Positions 1-9,491 of a DNA stretch of 41,315 bases are shown here, piece by piece. The notes beneath the pieces are model-generated. The model was not told where the DNA came from. It ran no database searches and worked only from the letters and a program-made list of their open reading frames with translations. The first letter of the stretch is position 1, and each line of letters starts with the position of its first letter. The stretch is from an uncultured Verrucomicrobiota bacterium. Lineage in GTDB: Bacteria > Verrucomicrobiota > Verrucomicrobiia > Opitutales > Opitutaceae. The translations under genes were made by a program, and so were the position numbers. The stretch spans positions 1-41,315 of the forward strand of contig CAIVDS010000095.1 in NCBI GenBank assembly GCA_903904685.1, in the 5' to 3' direction.

Positions 1-2
1 CG

Positions 3-335
3 CAGACCTGCCTCGGCATGTCCCGTGACGACTCCGGCAGCTTCCTCGGCGCCTACACCGAAAACGAGATCGTGAAGAAGAACCCCTTCGCCTCGATCGA
101 CCAGACCGGTGTCGGCCAGCTCGTAAAGATTGCCGCCGAGAAGGGCAACAAGACCCGCCCCGGAATCAAGCTTGGCATCTGTGGCGAACATGGTGGCGAC
201 CCGGATTCCGTCAAGTTCTGCCATAAGGTGGGTCTGACCTACGTCTCCTGCTCGCCCTACCGCGTGCCCGTCGCCCGCCTCGCCGCCGCCCAGGCCGCCA
301 TCGAGGAAAAGCGTGCCGCCGCCAAGAAGAAGTAA
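3..335 (+). CDS. ppdK: Pyruvate, phosphate dikinase, C-terminal end (partial)
   Basis: The reading frame is open from the window edge and its start lies outside. The 110 visible residues match the C-terminal PEP/pyruvate-binding barrel of pyruvate phosphate dikinase, which interconverts PEP, AMP and PPi with pyruvate, ATP and Pi in the cytoplasm. The diagnostic pieces are SRDDSGSFL near the start, [10 protein letters not shown] with the family's catalytic cysteine, and the tail motif [14 protein letters not shown]. The protein ends in a lysine-rich tail, and a strong terminator follows 31 bases after the stop. An internal ATG at 18 is not a real start because homology continues upstream of it. 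The next gene is phosphofructokinase, so two glycolytic enzymes are neighbours, but the terminator separates their transcripts. Confidence 0.93.
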   Translation, partial: QTCLGMSRDDSGSFLGAYTENEIVKKNPFASIDQTGVGQLVKIAAEKGNKTRPGIKLGICGEHGGDPDSVKFCHKVGLTYVSCSPYRVPVARLAAAQAAIEEKRAAAKKK

Positions 336-366
336 TTCTTCCGGCTCACGCCTCCGAACCCCTCAC

Positions 367-398
367 AGCCCCGCGCCTTTATCGGCGCGGGGCTTTTT
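367..398 (+). terminator. Intrinsic terminator after ppdK
   Basis: Stem AGCCCCGCGCC pairs perfectly with GGCGCGGGGCT across a TTTATC loop and runs into a T tract. It is a textbook rho-independent terminator for the dikinase gene. Its left side shares a stretch of about 20 bases (AACCCCTCACAGCCCCGCGC) with the terminator after pfkA. Confidence 0.92.
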
Positions 399-508
399 CA
401 TGACAAAATTTATCGCCGTGTCGGCGCCGCAGGTTCGCCCCCGAGGACGGCAAGAAATGCGGAGCCCTGCGTATCGACAAATCCTGCCGCCGACACCAAC
501 TTCGCCAC

Positions 509-1591
509 ATGACTACCCGCATTGGCATCCTCACGGGCGGCGGCGACTGCCCCGGTTTGAACGCGGTGATTCGCGCGGTCGTGAAGTCCGCCGCCAAGCG
601 TGGCTGGGAGACGCTCGGCGTCCTCGGCGGCTTCGAGGGCCTGTTGCAGCCGACGAACACGAGCGTCCTCGACTACCATACGATGGACGGCCTGCTCTAC
701 CTCGGCGGCACGGTGTTGGGCACGTCCAACAAGGGCCGGTTCTCCGGCAAGGCCGGACATGGCGAGACGCGGCAGATCGATCCGGTGGTGCTCGCCGAGG
801 CGCGGGCCGGTTTCGAGTCGCTCGGTCTCCGTGCGCTGGTAGTCGTGGGCGGGGACGGTTCGCTGACCATCGCCCAGCAGTGTTTCGAGGCCGGCATTCC
901 CGTGATCGGCGTGCCCAAGACGATCGACAACGATATTGAAGGCACGGTGGTCACGTTCGGTTTCGACAGCGCGGTGTCGTTCGCCACCGATGCGCTCGAC
1001 CGCCTCCGGACGACCGCACAGAGCCACGAGCGGGTCATGGTAGGCGAAGTTATGGGCCGCTACGCGGGCTGGATCGCCGCGCACGCGGGCATCGCCGGCG
1101 GCGCCGATGTGATTTTGATTCCGGAGATTCCGTTCAGCTTCGATTCCGTCTGCCGCGTCGTCACGGAACGAGAGGCGCAGGGCAAGCACTTCACGCTGGT
1201 CGTCGTGGCGGAGGGCGCGCGCGAGGCCGGGCGCGACTTTGTCACCTTGGGCGAGACTGGTGCCATCCGCGAGGCGCGGCTCGGCGGCATTGGCGCCGTG
1301 GTGGCTGCCGAGATTGGCCGGCGCACGGGCAAGGAGACGCGCGTGTGCGTCCTCGGGCACCTGCAGCGCGGCGGCGCCCCGACGACCTTCGACCGGCTGC
1401 TGTGCACGCGGTTTGGCGCGAGCGCGGTGCGACTCATTGCCGAGGAGCGTTATGGCTACATGGTCGCACTTCGCCCGCCCGACACGGATGCGATTCCGAT
1501 CAAGGAGGCGATCGGCCGCCTGCGCACCGTGCCGCCGGAAGGTGACATCATTCGCACCGGACGCGCGCTCGGCATCGGCTTCGGGGACTGA
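509..1591 (+). CDS. pfkA: 6-phosphofructokinase, probably ATP-dependent group III
   Basis: This 360-residue protein phosphorylates fructose 6-phosphate in glycolysis. Family motifs in order are GGGDCPGLN (10-18), GGDGS (114-118), PKTIDND (136-142), MGRYAGW (182-188) and LGHLQRGG (282-289). In this superfamily glycine in the GGDGS position goes with ATP use, while aspartate (GGDD) goes with pyrophosphate. The lysine of PKTIDND is typical of the PPi-related group III branch. The Gly-plus-Lys combination is the one found in ATP-dependent members of that branch, so ATP is my predicted donor. No Shine-Dalgarno precedes the ATG at 509. The start is chosen because the nucleotide-binding motif begins within ten residues. 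The gene is bracketed by two nearly identical terminators and looks monocistronic. Confidence 0.95.
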   Translation: MTTRIGILTGGGDCPGLNAVIRAVVKSAAKRGWETLGVLGGFEGLLQPTNTSVLDYHTMDGLLYLGGTVLGTSNKGRFSGKAGHGETRQIDPVVLAEARAGFESLGLRALVVVGGDGSLTIAQQCFEAGIPVIGVPKTIDNDIEGTVVTFGFDSAVSFATDALDRLRTTAQSHERVMVGEVMGRYAGWIAAHAGIAGGADVILIPEIPFSFDSVCRVVTEREAQGKHFTLVVVAEGAREAGRDFVTLGETGAIREARLGGIGAVVAAEIGRRTGKETRVCVLGHLQRGGAPTTFDRLLCTRFGASAVRLIAEERYGYMVALRPPDTDAIPIKEAIGRLRTVPPEGDIIRTGRALGIGFGD

Positions 1592-1598
1592 AAACCCC

Positions 1599-2501
1599 TC
1601 ACAGCCCCGCGCTGGTGAGGGCGCGGGGCTTTTTTTCGGACGTTACACCAGATGCTCCTTTCTGTAACACACGGAACGCCGCCGGCGTGATCTCGCGCAG
1701 CCGCCGGAAGGTTTTCGTAAAGTGATAACGGTCGCAAAAACCGACCTCCGTCGCGATGTCGTCGATCTTATGATCGCTGTGATGCAGCAATTCGCAGGCG
1801 AGCGCGATCCGGCGGGCGCGCAGGCTGGCCATCGGCGTGTTGCCCGTTTCTTGCCGGAAAAGTCGGATCAACGCACGCGCATGCATGCCCGCGATCGTCG
1901 CAAGGCTCTCCAGCGTATGCGCCGTCCCGGGATCACGCTCAAGATGAGCGAGCACCCGTTGCACCCGTGGATCCATCCGACGCTCGCTCAGCGTGCCGAC
2001 AGGCAGGGTGTCGAGCGCGTTCAATACGACAATTTGCCAAGCGATACCCCCTGATTCTGGTGTCTCGGCCGCCAACGCGCGTTTGTGCAAGCGCCGCATT
2101 TCCTTCGTCAGAGGCACCGCATGCACCCCCGGCGCCGCCATCATTCCCGGTGCGAGCGTGAAATGCACATAGCATTGCGTCGCCGGACGTCGCAACGCCG
2201 TGCCAAATGCTGTATCCGGCGCGATCAACCATGCGTACTCCGGATGCAGCGCCAAAGTCTTTCCGCCCCATCGGATCTCAGCTCCCGGCCTGTCCATCAG
2301 GTAAAGCCTCCAGTATGGCGCGGCCAGATTCGGGAAGGCCCACCGATCCATCCTGGCCGTCACGCACAGCAGCAAACGCAACTGCAGATCGGCGCACAGG
2401 CCATGCTTGCGTTCGCTGACAACGATTTCCCCGGTCACCACACTGTGTGACTTTTGCACACAAGATTGTGCTTCCTGTGCATTGGCGAATGGAAGGGGCA
2501 T
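1599..2501 (-). CDS. AraC-family transcriptional regulator
   Basis: The protein has an N-terminal cupin-like effector region (about 40-150) and a C-terminal double helix-turn-helix DNA-binding domain (about 190-285). The second helix-turn-helix reads DDIATEVGFCDRYHFTKTFRR, typical of AraC/XylS proteins. It probably controls the divergent hydrolase gene, whose start is 87 bases away, in response to a sugar; that role is inferred from position. The listed start gives 300 residues, but the first 30-50 are not clearly conserved. Internal starts, for example the ATG near 2351, would give about 250 residues. The C-terminal tail SEKKPRALTSAGL is encoded by the pfkA terminator hairpin, so the gene's end has grown into, or decayed onto, that structure. 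Confidence 0.85.
   Translation of the reverse strand: MPLPFANAQEAQSCVQKSHSVVTGEIVVSERKHGLCADLQLRLLLCVTARMDRWAFPNLAAPYWRLYLMDRPGAEIRWGGKTLALHPEYAWLIAPDTAFGTALRRPATQCYVHFTLAPGMMAAPGVHAVPLTKEMRRLHKRALAAETPESGGIAWQIVVLNALDTLPVGTLSERRMDPRVQRVLAHLERDPGTAHTLESLATIAGMHARALIRLFRQETGNTPMASLRARRIALACELLHHSDHKIDDIATEVGFCDRYHFTKTFRRLREITPAAFRVLQKGASGVTSEKKPRALTSAGL
1603..1636 (+). terminator. Intrinsic terminator after pfkA, overlapping the araC-type gene's 3' end
   Basis: Stem AGCCCCGCGC pairs with GCGCGGGGCT around an 8-base loop and is followed by seven T. The hairpin lies inside the last codons of the convergent AraC-family gene, so it is also translated as that protein's lysine-rich tail. It may terminate transcription from both sides only weakly on the minus strand, where no matching T tract follows. 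Confidence 0.9.
2444..2462. promoter_or_regulatory. Inverted repeat near the araC-type/hydrolase divergent region
   Basis: TGTGTG and CACACA form perfect 6-base arms around a 7-base spacer. If the regulator starts downstream of its longest possible start, this dyad falls in the intergenic region and could be an operator. Its function is inferred from symmetry and position only. Confidence 0.3.
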
Positions 2502-2588
2502 CAGGTATTATCCACATAGCCGCAGCATTTCGCCATCGGCGCAAGTTTTACCCGACTCCGCATCTTTCACATTCAAACCATCCCATCC

Positions 2589-4595
2589 ATGTATCGTCTT
2601 CGTTTCCGCCAGATTCATCTCGATTTTCACACTCACGGCGACATCCCCGGCATCGGGGAAAAGTTCTCCAAGCGCCAGTTTCAGGAGGCGCTCAAAGCCG
2701 GCCATGTCGATTCAATCACGGTCTTTTCAAAGTGCCATCACGGTTACAGCTACCACCCGACAAAGGTGGGCAAGCAGCACCCGCACCTGAAGTTCGACCT
2801 TCTCGCCGCCCAGATTGGGGCCTGCCGTGAGATCGGCGTGCGCTGCCCCATCTATATCTCCGCCGGCGTGGACGAACTCATGGCAATGGAGCATCCGGAA
2901 TGGGTCGTCAAAAACCGCGACGGACGCACCTATGATCCACTGCAGGTCGGCTGGTTCAAGCTCCTGCGCTTCAACTCGCCCTACCTCGATTATCTCTGCG
3001 CCCAGATCGAGGAGGTCGTGCGCCGCTGGCCTGACAACGACGGAATCTTCCTCGATATCATCGGACTCCGGGAAGACTACTCCGAGGGATCCCTGCGCGT
3101 CATGAGGTCTCTCGGCCTCCACCCCGAGAACATCGCCGACGAGCGAACCTACGCCCAGCATGTTCTGCTGGACTATTACGAACGCACCACCGCAGCGGTG
3201 CGTTCGGTCCGGGCCGACACGCCCGTCTTCCACAACGGCGGCCACATCCCCGTAGGTGCGACGAAGTTCAATTTCTTCAACTCTCATTTCGAACTCGAGT
3301 CGCTGCCCACCGGCGGCTGGGGCTACGACCACTTCGCCTTTTCCGCCCGCTACGCCGCCACGCAACCACGCGACTTCCTGGGCATGAGTGGCAAGTTTCA
3401 CACCACGTGGGGCGAGTTTGGAGGCTTCAAGCGTCCCGCCGCGCTCCGTTACGAATGCGCCGGCATGCTTGCCTACGGATCCAAGTGTTCCATCGGCGAC
3501 CAACTCCATCCCAACGGCGAGATGAACCTCGATACCTACCGCCTTATCGGCGCCGCCTACGCCGAGGTCGAGGCCCGCGAGCCTTGGTCCGACAACGTCC
3601 GCCCCGTCGCCCGCATCGGCCTCGTGAGCGCCGAGAAAAACCAGCGAGTCCCGCGCGGCCACACCGACGTAAGCCCCGCCGATGAAGGCGCCTCCCGCAT
3701 GCTGCTCGAAACCCATCTGCCGTTTCTCGTGCTCGACGAAAACGCCAAATGGGACAACTTCGATCTCGTCGTGCTGCCAGACACGCTGGAGCTCACGCCC
3801 GCCACTCGGTCCAAGGCGAAAAAATTCCTCGCCGCCGGCGGGAAAATTCTCGCCGCCGGAAGCGCGCTCCTCAATGCGGACAAGACGGCCTTCGCCATCG
3901 ATCCCGGCGCGAAGTTCATTGGCCGTTCCGCCAGCGACCCCGATTATCTCGTCGCGACTGACCTCGCGCCATCCGTGCCCGTGCGCTCCGCCATCGTCAT
4001 CCACGGCGGCGCCTATGAGGTGAAACCCGCCGCGAAGACCCGGATTCTCGCCGGGCGCCGCGTGCCGTACTTCAACCGCACATGGGAGCATTTTTGCTCC
4101 CACCAACACGCGCCCGATTCGCCGTCCAAGGTTTCGCCCGCGGCCACGTTGACCAAAAATATTGCCTGGTTTGCGCACGACATCTTCACGCGCTATCGCC
4201 AATACGGCCAGCCGCTCTACCGCGACTTCGTGGTTGCCGCCATCGATCACCTGCTCGACGGCAGACGTCCCGTCGTCACCAGCCTGCCGACCGACGGACG
4301 CGTCAACCTGCTGGAGCAGCCCAAGGAGAAGCGCTACATCGCCCATCTCCTCTATGCGCCGAAATCCGTGCGCGGCGCCTCGCATCCCACCGACACCAAC
4401 AAATCGATGGAGATAATCGAGGATCTGATCCCGCTGCGCAACATATCCGTATCGCTGCGGTTGCCACGCAAGATCAAGACCGCCCGCCTCGTGCCCGAGG
4501 GTGTAACCTTGCCGTTCGCGCAAAAAGACGGAGTGGTGTCGTTCACCGTGCCCGAGTTCACCGCCCACGCGATGGTCGAGTTAAGCTGCGCGTGA
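2589..4595 (+). CDS. GHL6/GH151-like glycoside hydrolase with beta-galactosidase-trimerisation-type domain
   Basis: This 668-residue protein starts directly in a (beta/alpha)8-type barrel (about 8-330) with the segment HLDFHTHGDIPGIGEKF, then HVDSITVFSKCHHGYSYHP and GIFLDIIGLREDY. Such sequences are annotated as hypothetical glycosyl hydrolase family 6 (PF14871) and overlap the GH151 alpha-L-fucosidase-like group. A middle Rossmann-like part (about 340-470) with FDLVVLPDTLELTP resembles the trimerisation domain of GH42-type enzymes, and a beta-rich C-terminal domain follows. No signal peptide is visible, so it should act inside the cell on imported oligosaccharide. The divergent AraC regulator fits a substrate-induced catabolic unit. 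The substrate cannot be told from sequence; fucosides are one candidate. Confidence 0.75.
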   Translation: MYRLRFRQIHLDFHTHGDIPGIGEKFSKRQFQEALKAGHVDSITVFSKCHHGYSYHPTKVGKQHPHLKFDLLAAQIGACREIGVRCPIYISAGVDELMAMEHPEWVVKNRDGRTYDPLQVGWFKLLRFNSPYLDYLCAQIEEVVRRWPDNDGIFLDIIGLREDYSEGSLRVMRSLGLHPENIADERTYAQHVLLDYYERTTAAVRSVRADTPVFHNGGHIPVGATKFNFFNSHFELESLPTGGWGYDHFAFSARYAATQPRDFLGMSGKFHTTWGEFGGFKRPAALRYECAGMLAYGSKCSIGDQLHPNGEMNLDTYRLIGAAYAEVEAREPWSDNVRPVARIGLVSAEKNQRVPRGHTDVSPADEGASRMLLETHLPFLVLDENAKWDNFDLVVLPDTLELTPATRSKAKKFLAAGGKILAAGSALLNADKTAFAIDPGAKFIGRSASDPDYLVATDLAPSVPVRSAIVIHGGAYEVKPAAKTRILAGRRVPYFNRTWEHFCSHQHAPDSPSKVSPAATLTKNIAWFAHDIFTRYRQYGQPLYRDFVVAAIDHLLDGRRPVVTSLPTDGRVNLLEQPKEKRYIAHLLYAPKSVRGASHPTDTNKSMEIIEDLIPLRNISVSLRLPRKIKTARLVPEGVTLPFAQKDGVVSFTVPEFTAHAMVELSCA

Positions 4596-4664
4596 CAAGA
4601 TTCTCTCGCGCCTCCGTCCTCGGCGGCCAATCCAAGCTGGCGGTTCAGATCCGGGCCTGAGCCG

Positions 4665-5564
4665 TCAGATACCGAGCAATCGCGGCCGGTGCGCACGAAG
4701 GAACGACGGCATGTTCATGGGAGGCCGCCCGGTAAGCTCGGCCACCACACGGGACGACTTGGCAAACTCTCCCTTTGCAACGCCCGCATCAAACGACGCT
4801 TGAGTCTCCGCCTCCTGAGGCGACAGCCCCGCCTCAATCAAATTGGCCACGACCGCAGCCAGCTCGACCGCCACATACGTCACCGGCTTGCCGGTGGTTT
4901 CTGACAACCAACGGGCGATCATGGCATGGCTGACGCCCATCGGACCCGTGACATCAAGCGTGTGCCGTCCGTCAAAAGAATAGGCAACCGATGCGGCGGC
5001 CGCTTGGGCGTAATCCTCACGCGTCACGTAAGCGGCGTAACCGTCTCCTCCCGCAGTCTCCCACCGGCCCGTGGCGACGGCTTGAGTCAATGCAGGCAGA
5101 AGATTTTCGGCGTAGATATTTTTTCTCAGCACAGTCCAGCCAAGACTTGAGGCCGCCAGCATCTGCTCCGTTTCGTAATGATCGGGCGTGCCCGCCACCA
5201 CGGAGTCCGGGGCCGCGCTGCTCACGGAGGTGTAAACGACATGCTGGACACCGGCACGCGCCGCAGCCTCGATCACATTACGGTTTCGTTGCAAACGCCG
5301 GCCGGACGAGTCGATCGCATCGGTGCTGATGATAAGCATGCGATGCACGCCTACGAAAGCGGCATCCAGCGACTCTGTGGATTCGGGATCGGCCCCACGC
5401 ACTTCCGCCCCTCTCAAGGTCACGTTTGAAATTTTGTCGGGGCTGCGCGACGCTGCGATGACCCGGCCTGCGCGCGCCTCCATTAAGAGATCAACAACAC
5501 GACGGCCGAGGGAGCCTGCCGCCCCCATCACAAGGAGGGTGCGAGATGGTATCAAGGTGGACAT
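4665..5564 (-). CDS. NmrA-like NAD(P)-binding oxidoreductase (atypical SDR)
   Basis: The 299-residue protein opens with a dinucleotide-binding motif, VMGAAGSLGRRVVDLL, and keeps the atypical-SDR pattern of NmrA/quinone-reductase-2-like proteins. It has a DPESTESLDAAFVGVHRMLIIST-type strand, then QHVVYTSV and a C-terminal substrate lobe with ETTGKPVTYVAV. There is no classical YxxxK active site, so it is either an NAD(P)H:quinone reductase of the QOR2/YtfG type or a redox-sensing protein. It stands alone, facing away from the PII remnant, with no neighbour hinting at a pathway. The ATG at 5564 is the natural start because the Rossmann strand begins about ten residues later. Confidence 0.8.
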   Translation of the reverse strand: MSTLIPSRTLLVMGAAGSLGRRVVDLLMEARAGRVIAASRSPDKISNVTLRGAEVRGADPESTESLDAAFVGVHRMLIISTDAIDSSGRRLQRNRNVIEAAARAGVQHVVYTSVSSAAPDSVVAGTPDHYETEQMLAASSLGWTVLRKNIYAENLLPALTQAVATGRWETAGGDGYAAYVTREDYAQAAAASVAYSFDGRHTLDVTGPMGVSHAMIARWLSETTGKPVTYVAVELAAVVANLIEAGLSPQEAETQASFDAGVAKGEFAKSSRVVAELTGRPPMNMPSFLRAHRPRLLGI

Positions 5565-5634
5565 TGGGGTAGGATTTCGAGGTTGTCATGGATATCTCGC
5601 AAAGACGCGTTGCCCATGCGACACGTCCACGAGT

Positions 5635-5648
5635 CGATGCTAGCATCG
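5635..5648. promoter_or_regulatory. Perfect 14-bp palindrome upstream of the NmrA-like gene
   Basis: CGATGCTAGCATCG is a perfect palindrome about 70 bases upstream of the minus-strand NmrA-like start and upstream of the PII remnant. It could be an operator; no regulator gene adjoins it. The rest of 5565-5756 shows only AT-richer sequence without a recognisable gene. Confidence 0.3.
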
Positions 5649-5756
5649 TTTCTTGCCTAACGGGTTCTCCTTGGTTTGAAAACCCCTAAAACGACGAAGT
5701 TTAAACTTTTACACGATACTGCCACGAAGGCTCCGTTTCGCCATGAGGAAGGAAAC

Positions 5757-5897
5757 ATGAAAATCTACCATGGATTCGAATACACGGTGGACTTCCTACC
5801 GCCGGTGCAGATCCAAATGGGGGTCAAGGACGACCAAGTGAGCGCAGCCATCGTCGCGAAAGCGAGGACCGGCAAGATCGGCGACAGCGCGCTGTAG
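5757..5897 (+). pseudogene. Truncated PII signal-transduction protein remnant (GlnB/GlnK)
   Basis: The 46 codons after a good ribosome-binding site (GAGGAAGG, then ATG) align with the middle of PII proteins. KIYHGFEYTVDFLPP matches the T-loop, including the tyrosine that is uridylylated in proteobacteria. VKDDQV and ARTGKIGD match the strand and ATP-binding B-loop that follow. The first 40 or so residues (the start IEAIIKPFKLDEV) and the last 20 (GKIFV through RIRTGE) are missing, and about three residues are deleted between DD and TGKIGD. The frame stays open upstream to 5676 but shows no convincing PII N-terminus. A terminator follows. I read it as a decayed gene; a small expressed protein cannot be excluded. 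Confidence 0.65.
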
Positions 5898-5928
5898 GCG
5901 CCGGCCAGTTCCATTGAAAATCTCAGCG

Positions 5929-5955
5929 GCCCGGGCTCACTCCCGAGCTTTTTTT
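5929..5955 (+). terminator. Probable intrinsic terminator after the PII remnant
   Basis: GCCCGGG pairs with CCCGAGC (one C-A mismatch) around a CTCACT loop and is followed by seven T on the plus strand. It faces the PII remnant, which supports a former or present plus-strand transcript there. It could also act weakly on the convergent trpE message. Confidence 0.6.
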
Positions 5956-6018
5956 GCGGACGGAGTCAGGCGAGCAGAGGCGACGTGGATGTTTCTCAAC
6001 GAACCGTCCGAGCCAGAT

Positions 6019-7506
6019 TCAGTAAAACTGTTCGGCCATCGCGACGGCCTTGAACAAGGCGGAGGCTTTGTTCACCGTTTCCTGATATTCCGAGGCTGGC
6101 ACCGAGTCGGCCACCACGCCGGCACCGGCCTGGATATGGATTTGGCCGTCTTTGATGAGCGAGGTGCGCAGCATGATGCAGGAATCCAGATTTCCGTCGT
6201 AGCCGAAGTAACCGAGAGCGCCGGCGTAGAAGCCCCGTTGGGAAGGTTCATTGGCGGCGATGATCTGCATGGCGCGGATCTTGGGCGCCCCGCTGACGGT
6301 GCCGGCGGGGAAGGTGGCGCGCATGAGGTCGTAGGCGGTCTTGTCGGGAGCGATCTGGCCCTCGACCTGAGAGACAATGTGCATGACGTGCGAATAGCGC
6401 TCGATCACGAAGCTTTCGGGCACGGTTACGCTTCCGAATTTGCAGACGCGACCGATGTCGTTGCGGGCGAGATCGACAAGCATGAGGTGCTCGGCACGTT
6501 CCTTTTCGTCGGCGAGAAGATCCTTTTCCAAGGCGAGGTCGTCGGCGTGGGTCGCGCCGCGTTTGCGCGTGCCGGCGATGGGGCGGATTTCAACGAGGCC
6601 GTCCGTCAACCGCACATGCACCTCGGGCGAGGCGCCGACGATCGAGAAGTCGCCCGTCTCCAAAATGAACATGTAGGGCGACGGGTTGACCGTGCGCAGG
6701 GCGCGGTAAAGATCGAGCGGGGTTTTGGCAAACGGCTTGGTGAAGCGCTGCGACGGCACGAATTGGATGATGTCGCCAGAACGGATGAACTCCTTGGAGT
6801 CCTCGACGACCTTTTCAAAAGCCGCCTGAGTGAAATTGCCCTGGGGCACCGTAATCTTGGGCGGCTCGACGAGCGGGGCGGGTGCGAGGGCGCGTGGTTC
6901 GCGCAACAGGGCGTAAAGCGAGTTGAGTTCGGCGACGGCAAGGGCGTATGCGGCAGCAGGAGTGGTATCGCGGACGTGGGCGTTGACGCAGAGGCGGAGC
7001 GTCTGCTTCGCGCGGTCGAAAATCAGCAGCGAGTCCGACAGCATGAAGTAGAGCAGGGGCGTTCCCAACTCATCCACCTTGGCCGCCGGTACGGTGGATT
7101 CGATTCGCGTGATGTATTCGTAGCCGATGAAGCCGACGGCGCCACCGGTGAATCGTGGCAGGCCGGGCAGGCCCACCGGATGATAGCCGCCCATTTCCTC
7201 TTCGATGAGGACGAGCGGATCCTGCGGAGTAGGGATGGTTCGCACGGGTTGGCCGGGAACGCGAATCTCGGTCGTCTGCTGTCCGCAAACGAAAATCTTG
7301 CGCGGACGGCAGCCGATGAAGCTGTAACGCGAAAGGGTTTCGCCGCCTTCGACGGATTCGAGCAGATAGGATGGACCGGCGGCCTTGAGCTTGGCATAGG
7401 CGGAGACCGGTGTCTCGAAATCCGCCATGAGGTCGGCGTAAACCGGGATGACATTGCCTTGGGCGGCGAGTTTGAGGAAGTCCTCGCGACGCGGGAAAAT
7501 ATTCAT
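6019..7506 (-). CDS. trpE: Anthranilate synthase component I
   Basis: This 495-residue chorismate-binding enzyme makes anthranilate, the first committed step to tryptophan, together with a glutamine amidotransferase subunit (TrpG) that is not in the window. The N-terminal LLES (48-51) is the tryptophan feedback site of the family, so end-product inhibition is expected. The C-terminal catalytic domain carries IQFVPSQRF, PSPYMF, PIAGTRKRG, the DLARNDIGRV stretch, and GTVSGAPK with the AGAGVVADS end. The alanine in PIAGT separates it from PabB-type enzymes, which carry lysine there. It lies only 36 bases downstream of glmS on the same strand, so the two are probably cotranscribed although they serve different pathways. 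Confidence 0.95.
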   Translation of the reverse strand: MNIFPRREDFLKLAAQGNVIPVYADLMADFETPVSAYAKLKAAGPSYLLESVEGGETLSRYSFIGCRPRKIFVCGQQTTEIRVPGQPVRTIPTPQDPLVLIEEEMGGYHPVGLPGLPRFTGGAVGFIGYEYITRIESTVPAAKVDELGTPLLYFMLSDSLLIFDRAKQTLRLCVNAHVRDTTPAAAYALAVAELNSLYALLREPRALAPAPLVEPPKITVPQGNFTQAAFEKVVEDSKEFIRSGDIIQFVPSQRFTKPFAKTPLDLYRALRTVNPSPYMFILETGDFSIVGASPEVHVRLTDGLVEIRPIAGTRKRGATHADDLALEKDLLADEKERAEHLMLVDLARNDIGRVCKFGSVTVPESFVIERYSHVMHIVSQVEGQIAPDKTAYDLMRATFPAGTVSGAPKIRAMQIIAANEPSQRGFYAGALGYFGYDGNLDSCIMLRTSLIKDGQIHIQAGAGVVADSVPASEYQETVNKASALFKAVAMAEQFY

Positions 7507-7542
7507 GGCTGGCGGCTGATTTTTAGCGGCTGGGCGACGATG

Positions 7543-9393
<1,851 letters not shown>

Positions 9394-9491
9394 AATTTTT
9401 TGCCTCTTTTGGCTCGCGAATTTACAGGCTGCTCCAAACGTGGCGCAAGGTAATAGGTTCACCCTCAATCATCATTCCCCCCTCCAGTCAT

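Noticed and set aside
2727-4568. A 613-codon open frame on the minus strand
   Set aside because: It is antisense to the GHL6-like hydrolase, with repeated G, V and E-rich stretches and no domain signature.
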